Position numbers and translations under genes: made by a program. This document shows positions 12,601 to 23,512 of a stretch of 64,000 nt of DNA, in pieces. The DNA comes from Brachypodius melanocephalos (taxonomy: Eukaryota > Chordata > Aves > Passeriformes > Pycnonotidae), in contig VZSR01003282.1 of NCBI GenBank assembly GCA_013398615.1, forward strand, positions 2,416,168-2,480,167, in the 5' to 3' direction. Under the pieces are notes generated by a model that saw nothing but the letters and a program-made list of their open reading frames with translations, did not search any database and was not told where the DNA came from. Every line of letters begins with the position of its first letter. The first letter of the stretch is position 1.

Positions 12601-15600
12601 AATGCATGGAACTGAGGAATAACTGAAGACATAAGTGCATTCATAAATAAGCTGTTATATTTTGCAGGTTGCTGATATAAAATAATAGAGAATCGTTAGT
12701 GTTATTATAGTTTTGAATATTTTACATATAATTTTGCATCTGCTTTGCAAAAAGAATAAATGGCTGCACACAGTGAAAGTCAGTGAAGATCCAGGACCAT
12801 GAGCTTTTCCAAGCACAGAATAATTATTTTAGGAGTGGTTTTAATGCCATTAATGAGGAAAAGTGTATGGAATTGAAAGTTTGCTTTATTCTTTACCATA
12901 AGTGTAAAATCAGGGCTGTTCTAGACCAAGTGGGCTGTCAAATCCTTTAATCCTGGGACAGCAGAGTCTACTCTGTGTGTGAGTCTGAGATTTCCCCTGG
13001 CCTGCACAGCAGCTCCAAGGTAATGTGTGGGATGCAGCTTGTCACCATTTTATTACCCCCCAAAAATATAATCAAGAAACACCTGATTAAGTCAGGAAAA
13101 AGTTCCTGCATTATTAAAGTGGGTGAATCTTTTTTTTTAATTTTTTTTTCCTTTCCTATGGTTTGTCAAATTTCTAAAATATTATATTTCTCTTCAGCTA
13201 GAGTTGCATACTGTGTAGCTCAGAGATAATCCCCATGGTCTTGGCATATGTTACTTAATTGTCTCAGAAGGAAATACCATAAATACCATGCTGTCATCTC
13301 CCATGGGCATTTGCTCATCTGTCACAGTGGGAGCTCCAGACTGGGTGAGGTGCTCTAAGACATTTCTTAAACTATGTAAATCACAGCCATTCCTCCTTCC
13401 TACTTCCCAAATGGTCAATTATGTATAAACATGTGTTAATAAAAATTTGCTTCTTTTTGCCTCCGAGGTACCCACCCAGAAAGCTGAGGATGATAAACCA
13501 TAAAATGCCATTATTATGCGATTCAACCTATGACATAAATTACTGCTTTAAAATGCCAGCATAGATAGGGGAGTCTGGGCCCAAAGTAGCAGCAAAAACA
13601 AAACCATCAATAAAAGTCATTAAAGGAACAGGAGAAGGTTTCTCTCTCTCTCTCTTTTAAGGCAAGTGGTTTGTGTCTACCTACAGAGAGAAAAGCAATT
13701 AAAAGGTGATGCTGAAAGTGTGCTAAAGGCTATTTAACACATTTGCTGCTTAATGACCTCTGCACAGGTTCTGCTGCCATGAGGGGGAGAAAACAGCCCA
13801 AGCCAAGGGATGCAGTGGAAATTGATACAGAGAACAGAAAACAGGTAAAAAGGTGCCCTGTTTGTGGCTGTCTCAGTGAATAACCAGAGAACCCCAAGAG
13901 GTGGGAGGAAAAAACCTTATATTAAAATTATCCATGTTTTTAATGTGGTTTTAGTCTTTCCACCACCCCAAGTCGAGCATCTCTTGTTTATCAGGCCCTT
14001 ATCTCCCTCCCTAAATCATTCCTGGGCTGTGCTTGCCCAGGTCATCGTGGGCACTTTGAAATAGAATCTCTGCTTGGGTTTACACTCACCCTTATTTAGT
14101 ATATAGCCAGTCCATAAGGTATTAAAACTGATACCAGCGTATTGATTAATGCTCCTTAAATATCTTAATGATATTTAAACATTGAAAACATTGAAACATT
14201 TCTGATGGACTGAGAAATTGGATTGGCCACATGTGCTGCTGCTCTGGCCATGGGGAGTGTGGAAACTGTGTTGGGTCAATTTATGGACAATTTTATAATT
14301 TTGTTTTTTTTTTTCCTGAGACAGATAATCCTTGAGAAACAGGTGTGTGTAAGCCAGATATCTTCAGAGCAGCTCATCAAGGCACAATTTCAGAGGCAAG
14401 GTAAGGTGAATGTTGCATAGAAATAACACAAAATCTTGGTCTGAAGATCACTTGGAAGAGCTGAGTGATTTGTAGGAAAAATGGGGCGATGAAATTTCTC
14501 TGAGTGAGAAGAGACTTTCTGTAGTTTTTTGTTAAAAATAGAAGGTTTGAGCTTTAAAATGATGTTTAAAAGTGGGGGCCAGAGCAGAGCTGGAGTCAGG
14601 ATGTGCCACTACGTTGGAATTGACTCATTTTTCCAAACCTCTAGTGCAAATCTGACAGGCTGAACATGCAGGAAATCCTCTTTCTTCCCATTCCCAAGCA
14701 GCAGCAGCTCCACTCTGAATTCAGGCTTCTCTGTTGGGAGCTGCTCCCTTTTACCCAAGCCCTCAGAAAACTTTCTTGATGCAAATGAGCTTTTTTTCAC
14801 CAGAGTGCTTTCATTTGGAAGAGGATAGGGGGGATTGGAAGAGAAGAAATTTAATTTTTTATTTCCCATTCATGTTTTGTGGCTTAACAAGCATCAACGT
14901 GTTATTCTTTATTTTGCGGTAAGAGCTCTGTGGAGATGAAGATAAAAAGGATAACTTGCTGGAATTGTTGGGTTTTTGTTTCTTTTTTTTTAATGCTGGA
15001 ACATTTTGGTCACACAGGGTCAAATAATCTGAATTATAACAAATTTTTAGGTTTCCCCTTAAAAAGAAAAGCTCATTGTAATACGAGGCATTTGACTGTA
15101 TTACCATTCATCAAAACGGGCTTTTGGCATCGTTTTACCACCACCAAACTCATTGGCATATTAAAAAAACCCCAATACATGTGCAGTTCTGTGAGGCAGG
15201 GAGGGAAATGTGATGGGAAGGTCTCTTACATCACTCCAGCGAGGTCTTTTTTTTTCATTTTATTTTTATTTTCCAACCAAATAAAATCGTGGCGGCGCCG
15301 TTCAGGTTTCTGTCGCTAAAGGCCATCGTAAACCCCTCTTTTCATGGGGTTGTAGATTGTTACTGAGCCATTAAAAACTAAATCTACCTTTAAAACTGGT
15401 GTTTTGTGGAGGGCTCAGCTAGAGAAGGGGAATGTGCTGGCGTATTTTTAAATTAGGGAAGATGTTTGTTGGTTAAAAAGGTCAGGCAGCCAATCTTTAT
15501 TTACACCGCTCAATTTTAAGGCCGTTGCATCGTAGTGTTCAAGCCTCTATATACCAGGAGTTTTTTTAAAGTGTCCATTTGTCCTTTTTTTCTTCCCCAA

Positions 15601-16486
15601 ATCCAGTTTTGTGGGAAGGCATTAACTTAATAGTAAGATTTATTGTGTCCTGATTGCACGCAGACACGAGCTTATGCACAGTTTTATATACTTGGGATTC
15701 TACCAGGGATGGGGGAAAGCTCCAGCCATCCCTGCTGCTTGTGTGGGGCTGGAAAAGGAACATTTTTCTACCCAGAACCTTTCTGTACCCAGCACCTTTC
15801 ACTCCATGATGCACCACTAATATCTGCCATTGCAACTGCACCTATAATTATGATTATAATAATGAATAACCGTCATTTTATTGCAAAACCATGTCTTGGT
15901 TTGCTCAAGTGTCTGCAGAGAGAAGATCCTTCAGTTCTTTGAATCTGTTTTCCAAACATCCCTTTGAATGTGGAATTTATTCTCCATCATTTTATAGGAT
16001 CCCATGAAATCTCCTATAACCCACATCATTAGGAGCCCTTCAAATGCAGTTGGTATTGTGGTGCAAGCAATATCTTTTCCTGTGAAGTTGGTGAGGTGTT
16101 GTATTTGCTGTGGGAGGAGCAAACATCTTGAGAATTTTATTTTGTCACAGCAATGTAAAATTATTAAACAGGATCATTTGAACACAACATTTCCCACGTG
16201 TGTTCCAGGTAGAAAACCCCATGTAATTCTAATTTTCCATTTCAGTCATCTGGCCTCTCTTCTCTAACAAGAAACTTTTATTCTGCCTTTCAGTGGAATT
16301 ATTAATTTCCTTGCATTTTGCAGAATTAAACCAACTAAGTAATGATACATTAAAATGAGTAAAAACAAGGGTGGTGGTGTGAAAAAGGCCCTCTGAACTG
16401 AATATCTGATTATGGGACATTCATTCCTTAACAGGGATGCAAATTGCATCAGCTGCTCTGTGACCTTCAAGGCCTAATTCTTCTCA

Positions 16487-16489
<3 letters not shown>
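6748..16489. other. Long stretch with no gene and no recognised transposon
   Basis: Almost 10 kb contains no CR1, LTR or credible gene that I can recognise. Minor low-complexity tracts are A runs at 8458-8473, an A/CAAAAA tract at 8866-8895, a T run followed by an A run at 9663-9694, and CT repeats at 13640-13654. A small CpG patch lies at about 15287-15330. The absence of insertions contrasts with the right half of the window and is compatible with a regulatory gene desert, which is inference. Confidence 0.5.
10185..10238. repeat. Short inverted and direct repeat
   Basis: GTATTTACC (10185-10193) and GGTAAATAC (10201-10209) form a perfect 9-bp inverted repeat with a 7-nt loop. The 16-mer GTATTTACCCCTCCAT occurs at 10185 and again at 10223, a 38-bp direct duplication. 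Confidence 0.85.

Positions 16490-16538
<49 letters not shown>
16490..16538. repeat. (AAT)n microsatellite
   Basis: About sixteen uninterrupted ATA/TAA trinucleotide units are present. An uninterrupted run of this length is expected to be length-polymorphic. Confidence 0.97.
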
Positions 16539-16919
16539 TGCACCTGAGTTTTGAAATGAAACTTGTGATTGGAGGGGAAAAGTGTCACTCCATCACTGAC
16601 TTGCTAATTTAAATGTCTGATGAACCACGTATATAAACATGAACCTTATGCATTCTTTATTGTTCTGTGCTGCTGTAAGAAAAAAAAATGAGGAAAAAAA
16701 GGAGGGCAGGTGGTAAAAAGACGCTGGGGGTATTTAAAGTGAGCAGCCTGTGCTGAGGTGAGACTGGTGCGTGTCTGAGATGGTGGAACAAGCAAGAGGA
16801 CACAGGAGGGGATGGAAGGAGCTGCTGGAAGTTGTGTGAAGAACCCACACAACCCTTACTGCTGGACATTTTCTTGTGGGGCCAAAAGAGCACAAGGTCC
16901 CTCCATTCAAAGGCTCCTT
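16539..16919. other. Unique noncoding DNA
   Basis: No gene or repeat is recognised between the trinucleotide microsatellite and the 72-bp minisatellite. Confidence 0.5.
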
Positions 16920-17220
16920 GGAAAGCTTTAAAACCCCCTCAGCTTGGTGTAAATAAAGGGTAAAGCCCAGGAATGGGATGACTTCAGTTTTGTGTAGCTT
17001 TAAAACCCCCTCAGCTTGGTTTAAATAAAAGGTGAAGCCCAGAAATGGGACAATTTCGATTTTGGAACAATTAAAACCTCCTCAGCTTGGTGTAAATAAA
17101 GGGTAAAGCGTAGAAATGGGACGATTTCAATTTTGGAAAGCTTTAAAGCCCCCTCAGCGTGGTGTAAATAAAGGGTAAAGCCCAGAAACGGGACGATTTC
17201 AATTTTATGCTTTTTAAAAC
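16920..17220. repeat. 72-bp minisatellite, four copies plus a partial fifth
   Basis: A 71-72-bp unit is repeated in tandem. Equivalent bases fall at 16930, 17002, 17073, 17145 and 17216. Each unit contains 'CTTTAAAACCCCCTCAGC' (with variants), then 'GGTGTAAATAAAGGGTAAAG', then a 'GGGACGATTTCAATTTT'-like end. Copies differ by scattered substitutions and one-base indels, so the array is not brand new. Every unit carries AATAAA on the plus strand. I do not recognise it as a known satellite. Confidence 0.95.
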
Positions 17221-20200
17221 TAGACCTCAGTGCTTATTTCCCAGCCTGATTCCTGCAGCTGAAGTGTGGGTTTAGAGTGGTTTGGGACTTTACAGGAAGT
17301 TCACGTTGGTTAGGAGAAAGCAGGAGGGCTGGGGATGTGCATGGAGCCCAGTGCCAGCATGTGTGGACATCATTTACAGCTGTAAAAGGCACCAAAAATC
17401 TCCATTTCTCCCCATTCCTCTCCCCATTTCTGCTGCTGAGGTTGAATCTGCAATTGTCACGCATAGCTGGCAGGATGAGGCGGGATTGTGCTGAATGCTA
17501 AAAGAAAAAATCTTTATTTTCAAGCACTTTCCTTTCACGTTTCTTGCCTTACAGATATGGTAGGTCTGTTTGCAGCTGTAAAAAAGCAGAATTTAGCACT
17601 CAGTGGTAGCTGTCAACATCAGCAAGGTCCTTGGGATGCTCCAGGGGCAGGGGAGAGATGAAATGCCCTTTGTGGAGCTCTACCTGACTTGTAAATATTG
17701 TTTGTTGTGTGGCTTTGTCCAGCAGCTACTTATTTCTCCAAAATAACCTCACAGCTGCACAATTTCAAGAGAGAAATCAGCTTGCCTAGCTCAGAAAGCT
17801 GCATGCATATCATATATATATATATATATATATACACACTCACAAATATACATAGATATTTTAATTTTTTTTCCCTGCTAAAGCTGCCATAGAAGTACAT
17901 TAATGCACTTGAGGAATACTAAAAATGCACCACATTTTCAGAGAGGCTCTCATTATTCCAGGATGAGTTAGCCTATCCGAATTAGATATACATTAGCAAA
18001 GGGATTTGGGTAGACATGTCTATATGGATTAAACAGAGCTGCACTTTGCTTTCCTGAGAGTTTTTTTTTTTTTTCCTTTTTTTTTCCACCCCTCTCTACT
18101 CTTCTTCCCTCCTCTCCTCAATCATAATGAGAGGTGATTGCATTTATTTGGGCAAAATCCAAGCTGAACCCAGCAGAGGATATTTTCAGAGTTATCCTTT
18201 TTAGATATTTGCCATATCAACCAAGATCTGTTTTTAGGCCTGGTTATTTAAGGCTGCCTTAAAGACTAATGAAATCGAGTGTGATGGATGTTACCCCGTT
18301 TCAGGGACTTTAAAGTAAGTTACTTTCAGAAATAGAGAAAAAAACCCCAACCCTGTAATCTTCAAGGCCCGCTTTGGTCCTGCTTTTCCAGATCATACGT
18401 TTTATTTTCAGTAGGAAGATGCTCTGTGTAATGGATATGTTAATCTTCCAAAAAAAAAAAAAAAAAAATTGGTTCTGAATTTTTCTAACTAAGGAGAGCT
18501 TTGTATCGAAGAGGCAGGCTGGATAGGCACTTTAAAAAATGCTGCTTTTTTATTTTTAACTTCTTGAAAAGGTAAGATTTTGCAAGTGCCCAAGTGAATT
18601 GGGAGCAGAAGTGGGAATCCTCCCCCAGTTTGTGCCTTTTGAGACATGACAAACATTTTGTCACTGTCCTCTTTGCAAAGCCAGAGATATTCAGGCTTTG
18701 AAACCTGGAATCCTGCTTGGTGTGCTCTGAGGATTATAATTTTTTAAATTATTATTATTATTTTTACAGCATGGTATACTTAAGAAAACAGCCTGAGATC
18801 AATTTCTCAATTTTTAGATCATTTTTGTGTTATAGTTTTAGGATGACCAGCATGTATTTGGGAGATTTGTTTATAGATAACACTGTGCAGTTATTTTAGG
18901 AAAATCCCCTGAAAGTAATAAGTCATTAAAAGTAACACTCTTTAAAAAAAAAAAAAAATTCTGTGACCTTAAATTTTTAAATTACGATATAATCTACTGT
19001 AAATTTTTTGGCTTATGCACTTAATTTATAATGATATACAAATCCAACATTTCTTTGCAAGATTATTTGTTCTTCTTTATTTAAGCTGTGCTTTTTATCT
19101 TTGTGTTGCTATTTCCTTATTATAGAAAAATAGTTTGTTTTTTTTTTTAAATTTAAAAATCTGGCACGTATTTAAAACTGAGCGCTTTCAAGGATCTTTT
19201 TTAGTGCTCATTTGTATTTCAGTGGCTTGACAATTGTTCTGTCTCTTCTGTTCAAGTGCAAGCATTGCCTATCAGGCAGAAACCTCTTCGTGTATTGCAC
19301 CAAAAATATAATGCAATGATTGCTAACTTTGCAGAGAATAAAGTAAATAAGGACGACACTTGAAAAGCCTAATTTACACCTGAAGAGGGCCTAAAAATGA
19401 GGGGGAAAAAAAGAAATTATGTCAGTTCTGGGTCTTCAGTTCAACTGCATATTCATATATGCTGCTCAAACGAGGTTTAAGGATGTGACTTGGAAGGTCA
19501 TGAAATTCAGATTTGCATCTAAAATTCATCGTGTTGCTCCTCGCTGTAGCGGGGATGTTGTAACGAGGGGCGATGTTACTCACAGGGCTGCGTCTCCTGT
19601 CGCTCTGGAGGATAATCCCAGGTGGAATTCCTTTGGAGAACCATTTCATCCAACTGTTAGGACTCCTCAGCCTGCCACCAAATCCAGGCTGTGTTTATGC
19701 GAGCTCCTAAAACGGCCAATTTTTATTAGCAATTTGTGCAACGTAAATTTCGCTATTTTAAAACACCGCTTCCGTATCTTCCTCCTCAGTTCAAAACACC
19801 TAAAATTAAAATGTTGTTTGTTCCTCACACTCCAAAAACTTCATGGACTGCGCTGGAGGAATAAAATGATATTTTAATAAGGAAACCGAGGAGCGCATTA
19901 AAAGTTGCTTTTTAAATTTAACTCCAAAATTTGAGTTAAATTTTTCCGTTTTTTTTTTTTTTCCTGGAGTGTCTTTTTACACTGCTTTCTCCATGTTCTC
20001 CATATGCCCGTCTGTGAGTTTGGTGAAAATTCGATTCCCAGTATGAAAACTTTCCGGGTTTATTCCCGTGTAAAGTTTTGGTTTGGCATTTTCAGCCGGT
20101 TTTGCTGGAAAAATCTTTATGCACTTAACGCAAAAAGGAATGAAAACAGTGATGCAGAGACTGATTCATTTAATACCTTTTTTTTTTTTCCTCCTCTTTT

Positions 20201-20559
20201 TTTCACATGCAAGGAGCCTTATTTGATGAAATTCAGCCCACAGTGTTCAAGAAACTGTCTGCATTTTTAAACTATTTTTGTCTGTCGCTGGAAGAGCCGT
20301 GGTGGGTGATGCAAGTGCAAAGTCAGTGCAGATTCTGCCGTGGAAAAGGAGAGAAAAGAGGGAGAAATAGAAATGAAATCTCAGTTGCAGAAATGAAATA
20401 TTTAGTTGCAAAACAGGAATTATCTATCTTGACAATACCCTAGAAAAATTGACTACTTTTAGACTTCCTGTTCCTGTGATATCTGAGGAATTCAGCTTTA
20501 TTTTCACGTTCAGATTTTCTCTGCTCAGTCCTGAGCACAAATTTCCATGAATTTAAGAT
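17221..20559. other. Unique noncoding DNA with simple repeats
   Basis: Only low-complexity tracts stand out: an (AT)n microsatellite at 17812-17835, T-rich runs at 18061-18090, and A runs at 18450-18468 and about 18944-18958. The part at about 19500-19900 has more CpG than its surroundings and lies under a 152-codon plus-strand open frame that I do not regard as a gene. Confidence 0.5.
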
Positions 20560-20622
20560 AGAATCATGGAATTGTTAAGTTTGGAAAAGATCCTTAGTTG
20601 AGTCCAACCGTTAACCTAAACA
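20560..20622 (-). mobile_element. CR1 LINE 3'-end fragment
   Basis: Read on the minus strand this is the terminal CR1 3' end. On the plus strand it shows 'gaatcatggaatt', 'gtttggaaaagatcct' and 'gagtccaaccgttaacc', the complement of the avian CR1 end. Only about 60 bp remain. Confidence 0.75.
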
Positions 20623-21959
20623 TGCATCTTTACTTTCAAACGAAAATCCTCTGGTGGAGAAAGAAACGAATCAATCAAATGTTCAAAATCCCAATCATGA
20701 TGTCGGTCCTCAGAGTTATTAATCTTTCCTCATTAAATACTTTTATCAACACTTTCTCAAGCAGCTCCACATCCCTATTTGCAGACAAATACTCTTATGT
20801 CTACCTTAATGTCTTTTACATCTTAAAAAACCTAAAAATGAATTCAAATTAGGGATAAACTTAGGGACACTGCAGTAGGGGTTTTGTCTCTGCCATGTGA
20901 TAATTTTTTCATTCTGAATTCCAACTCTTCCTCTTCTAAACACATTTACCCCTTGTTAGTCTAAACTAAATATTCCTTTAGCAGGAGGCCTCACGAGGCA
21001 TTTTCTTGTCCACAGTGCATTGATTTCAGCCTTCTGGCTGCGACCAATTTATTTCTGGTTGCACGTAGTCCTCGTATTCAAATATTGGGTGTAGATTGCC
21101 TTAGTTAGCAGACTTTGTCAGGAAATACTCCTGAAAATAATGTTAATCATTATTCTGCCTTCGTTTTGCCGCATATTTAATTTACAATAGATTAGTGCAA
21201 TGACTTCATTGCAGGTATTTAGAGTAGATTAGTAAATTCATTTGTGCTGATTGAGGCCACATTGATTTGTGATGATTGGTTCTGTGGAATATACATCTGA
21301 CCTGAAAAAGTATAACCGTGCCAGGGCTGTCTTCCTGTTATAATTGTATGGGCTTCTTCATTGGGTTATGTGGACATTATTGCAATTGAGCTAAAATAGG
21401 TCTGTTTTTCACTGTGCACGATTTAGTCATGCATCAATACATTTTTAATTAAAAGTGTATGACAGGTACAATAGTAGAGTACTCCGCACGATTTTCTAAA
21501 GCAGGCCGTTCCCTCCAAGACAAGCAATCAGAATCTGTCTCATTTTGTCAGGGAATTTATGATTTTTTATTAAGATATATGATTAAGCATCTGAAAACTT
21601 TCTGCTAAATTGTCAGATTTTGGTTGTGAGCGCTGTACTGTGAATATTTCAAGTTTATGAGAACAGAGGGAGGCATTCTTCTTGACAGGAGGGGAGGAAG
21701 AACTCCCTGGACAGCTTGATCTGCTTATTTTGTGGAAATAGCCAATGTTTGGATCACCTGGCTGTCTGTGTGGATGGAGCCACAGCAGAGGGATCCAGGC
21801 GTCAGGAGATCTTCTCCCGAGGTCAGTGGGACAGCACTGGGAATGGATTGTTATTTCTCCTCAATTTCCTTACCTAACACCACCTGAGGAACTGGAAGAG
21901 AAGAGTGCTTCGTGTCAAAATGAGAGGAATTGTGAGACCCACAAAGGGTCTCACAGACC
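20623..21959. other. Unique noncoding DNA, possible conserved block
   Basis: No gene or repeat is recognised. The part from about 21080 to 21540 is free of repeats and low-complexity tracts and has several homeodomain-type TAAT/ATTA cores. This makes it a candidate conserved noncoding element, by inference only. Confidence 0.35.
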
Positions 21960-22200
21960 TCACAGAGGGCACAGTTAGATTGGAGATTAGAAAAAAAATT
22001 CTCGGCTGTGAGGGTGGGTGGGCCCTGGCACAGGGTGCCCAGAGAAGCTGTGGCTGTCCCTGGATCCCTGGAATGTCCCAGGCCAGGTTGGACACTGGGG
22101 CTTGGAGCAGCCTGGGATAGTGGAAGGTGTCCTTGCCCATGGGACTGGATGAGATTTAAGATCCCTTCCAACCCTAACCAGCCTGGGATTCTACAACTCT
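21960..22200 (+). mobile_element. CR1 LINE 3'-end fragment
   Basis: About 240 bp match the CR1 3' region in order: 'ttagattggagattag', 'ggcacagggtgcccagagaa', 'ggatccctggaatgt', 'gcttggagcagcctggga', 'agtggaaggtgtccttgccc', 'agatcccttccaaccc' and a 'gggattcta' tail. It is 5'-truncated and in sense orientation. Short plus and minus open frames here are by-products of the element. Confidence 0.93.
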
Positions 22201-23371
22201 TGCGGGGCAGATCATGATCTACCTCAGTAGTGCAAACAGCTGCTTAAAGATTTTCTCCCTGCAATGACTTTAAAATGGTTTTATGAGGATTTAAAAGAGT
22301 AATGATGACAAAAAGCTTCACCAGCCATTTGTTGTTCCTCTGGCTTAAATATCAAAACTGATGCTGGGACCTGGAAAGGCTGAGAGTCTTGACATAACAG
22401 GGAGTTGATAAAAGCTGGATGAGGCTCCAGAGTGTCCTAAACCATGGCTGTAACACAGGAATAGGTAAGAAAATAAATGTGATTCCACACCTGTGCATTC
22501 CCCCTGTCCCTGGGTTGTCCTCACAGTGATGGTAGAAATCTGATATAAAGCAAAATGAAAGGTAAATGTTAATTATGAAGGTAGGGGACGTAAAGGAATA
22601 TAGATGTATGTCTATATAAATGGAGAAATGATAAGATTTGGGCACCCGGAATAAAAAAGAAAATTAGTTAAAATGAAATATTTTCCCTTATTTTATTGAA
22701 TGAATTTAAAAATCACCGAAAGCTTTTTTTTTTGTTTTAAAGGCAAATGCAAAATTCTCTGTTCAGATTCATTGCTCTGATAAATGTGGAAAAAAAGGAC
22801 AGAGCTGCCTATCTATCATTTTTCCCGTTAACATTTTCGGCAGTTTCCTCTTACTATTTTGCCAGACAAAGGCAAAATGTTGAGTGATATTTCTGTGTCC
22901 TGATATTTGGGCAAATTATGATTCTGGTTGGTGTGAGGGGTGTAGAAAAGCCATAGATCCTCTCCCTGCCCACACAATATTTCTCTAGTTCTGAGTGTTT
23001 AACGAGAGCACCCTGGAGGGAGTTTCCCCGATTCTGGTAGACTGAGGGTCATAAGTTTTATTTCTACGTGAATTTTAGCACAGCATCTTTATTCAGAACT
23101 TCCTCATTTTCCTTATTTTCTTTCCCCCCTCCCCCTTTAGCAAGCAAAACCTTTGTAGGGATGTTCCACTGGCTACCAGAGGCAATTGGGATTTCATCTG
23201 CTGTGTGAAAACAAGAAAAGGTTTGGCCAGCAAGAGGTGATGAGACTCTCCTGTGTTTTGCTATTTTTTTCTATCATGAAAATATCAGGAATAAAGTAAA
23301 TCACAGCTGCTGCTTGTTCATGTTCCAGGGTATTATTGTGGCGTTTTTCAGATAAATAAGTTGGTATAAAT
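22201..23371. other. Unique noncoding DNA
   Basis: No gene or interspersed repeat is recognised. The content is AT-rich with short homopolymers. Confidence 0.5.
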
Positions 23372-23512
23372 TTTGGAAGAGTTCAAGGCAAGGTTGGTCT
23401 GAGCAACCTGGTCTAGTGGAAGATTCCCTGCACATGGCAGGGGATTGGAAGGAGATGAGCTTTAAGGTCCTTTCAACCCAAATAATTCCATGATTCTCTG
23501 ATTGGATTGTTC
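23372..23512 (+). mobile_element. CR1 LINE 3'-end fragment
   Basis: The order 'gagttcaaggcaaggttggt', 'gagcaacctggtctagtgga', 'cacatggcaggggattgga', 'aaggtcctttcaaccca' and a tail of two octamer-like units (ATTCCATG ATTCTCTG) identifies a CR1 end. About 140 bp are retained. Confidence 0.93.
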
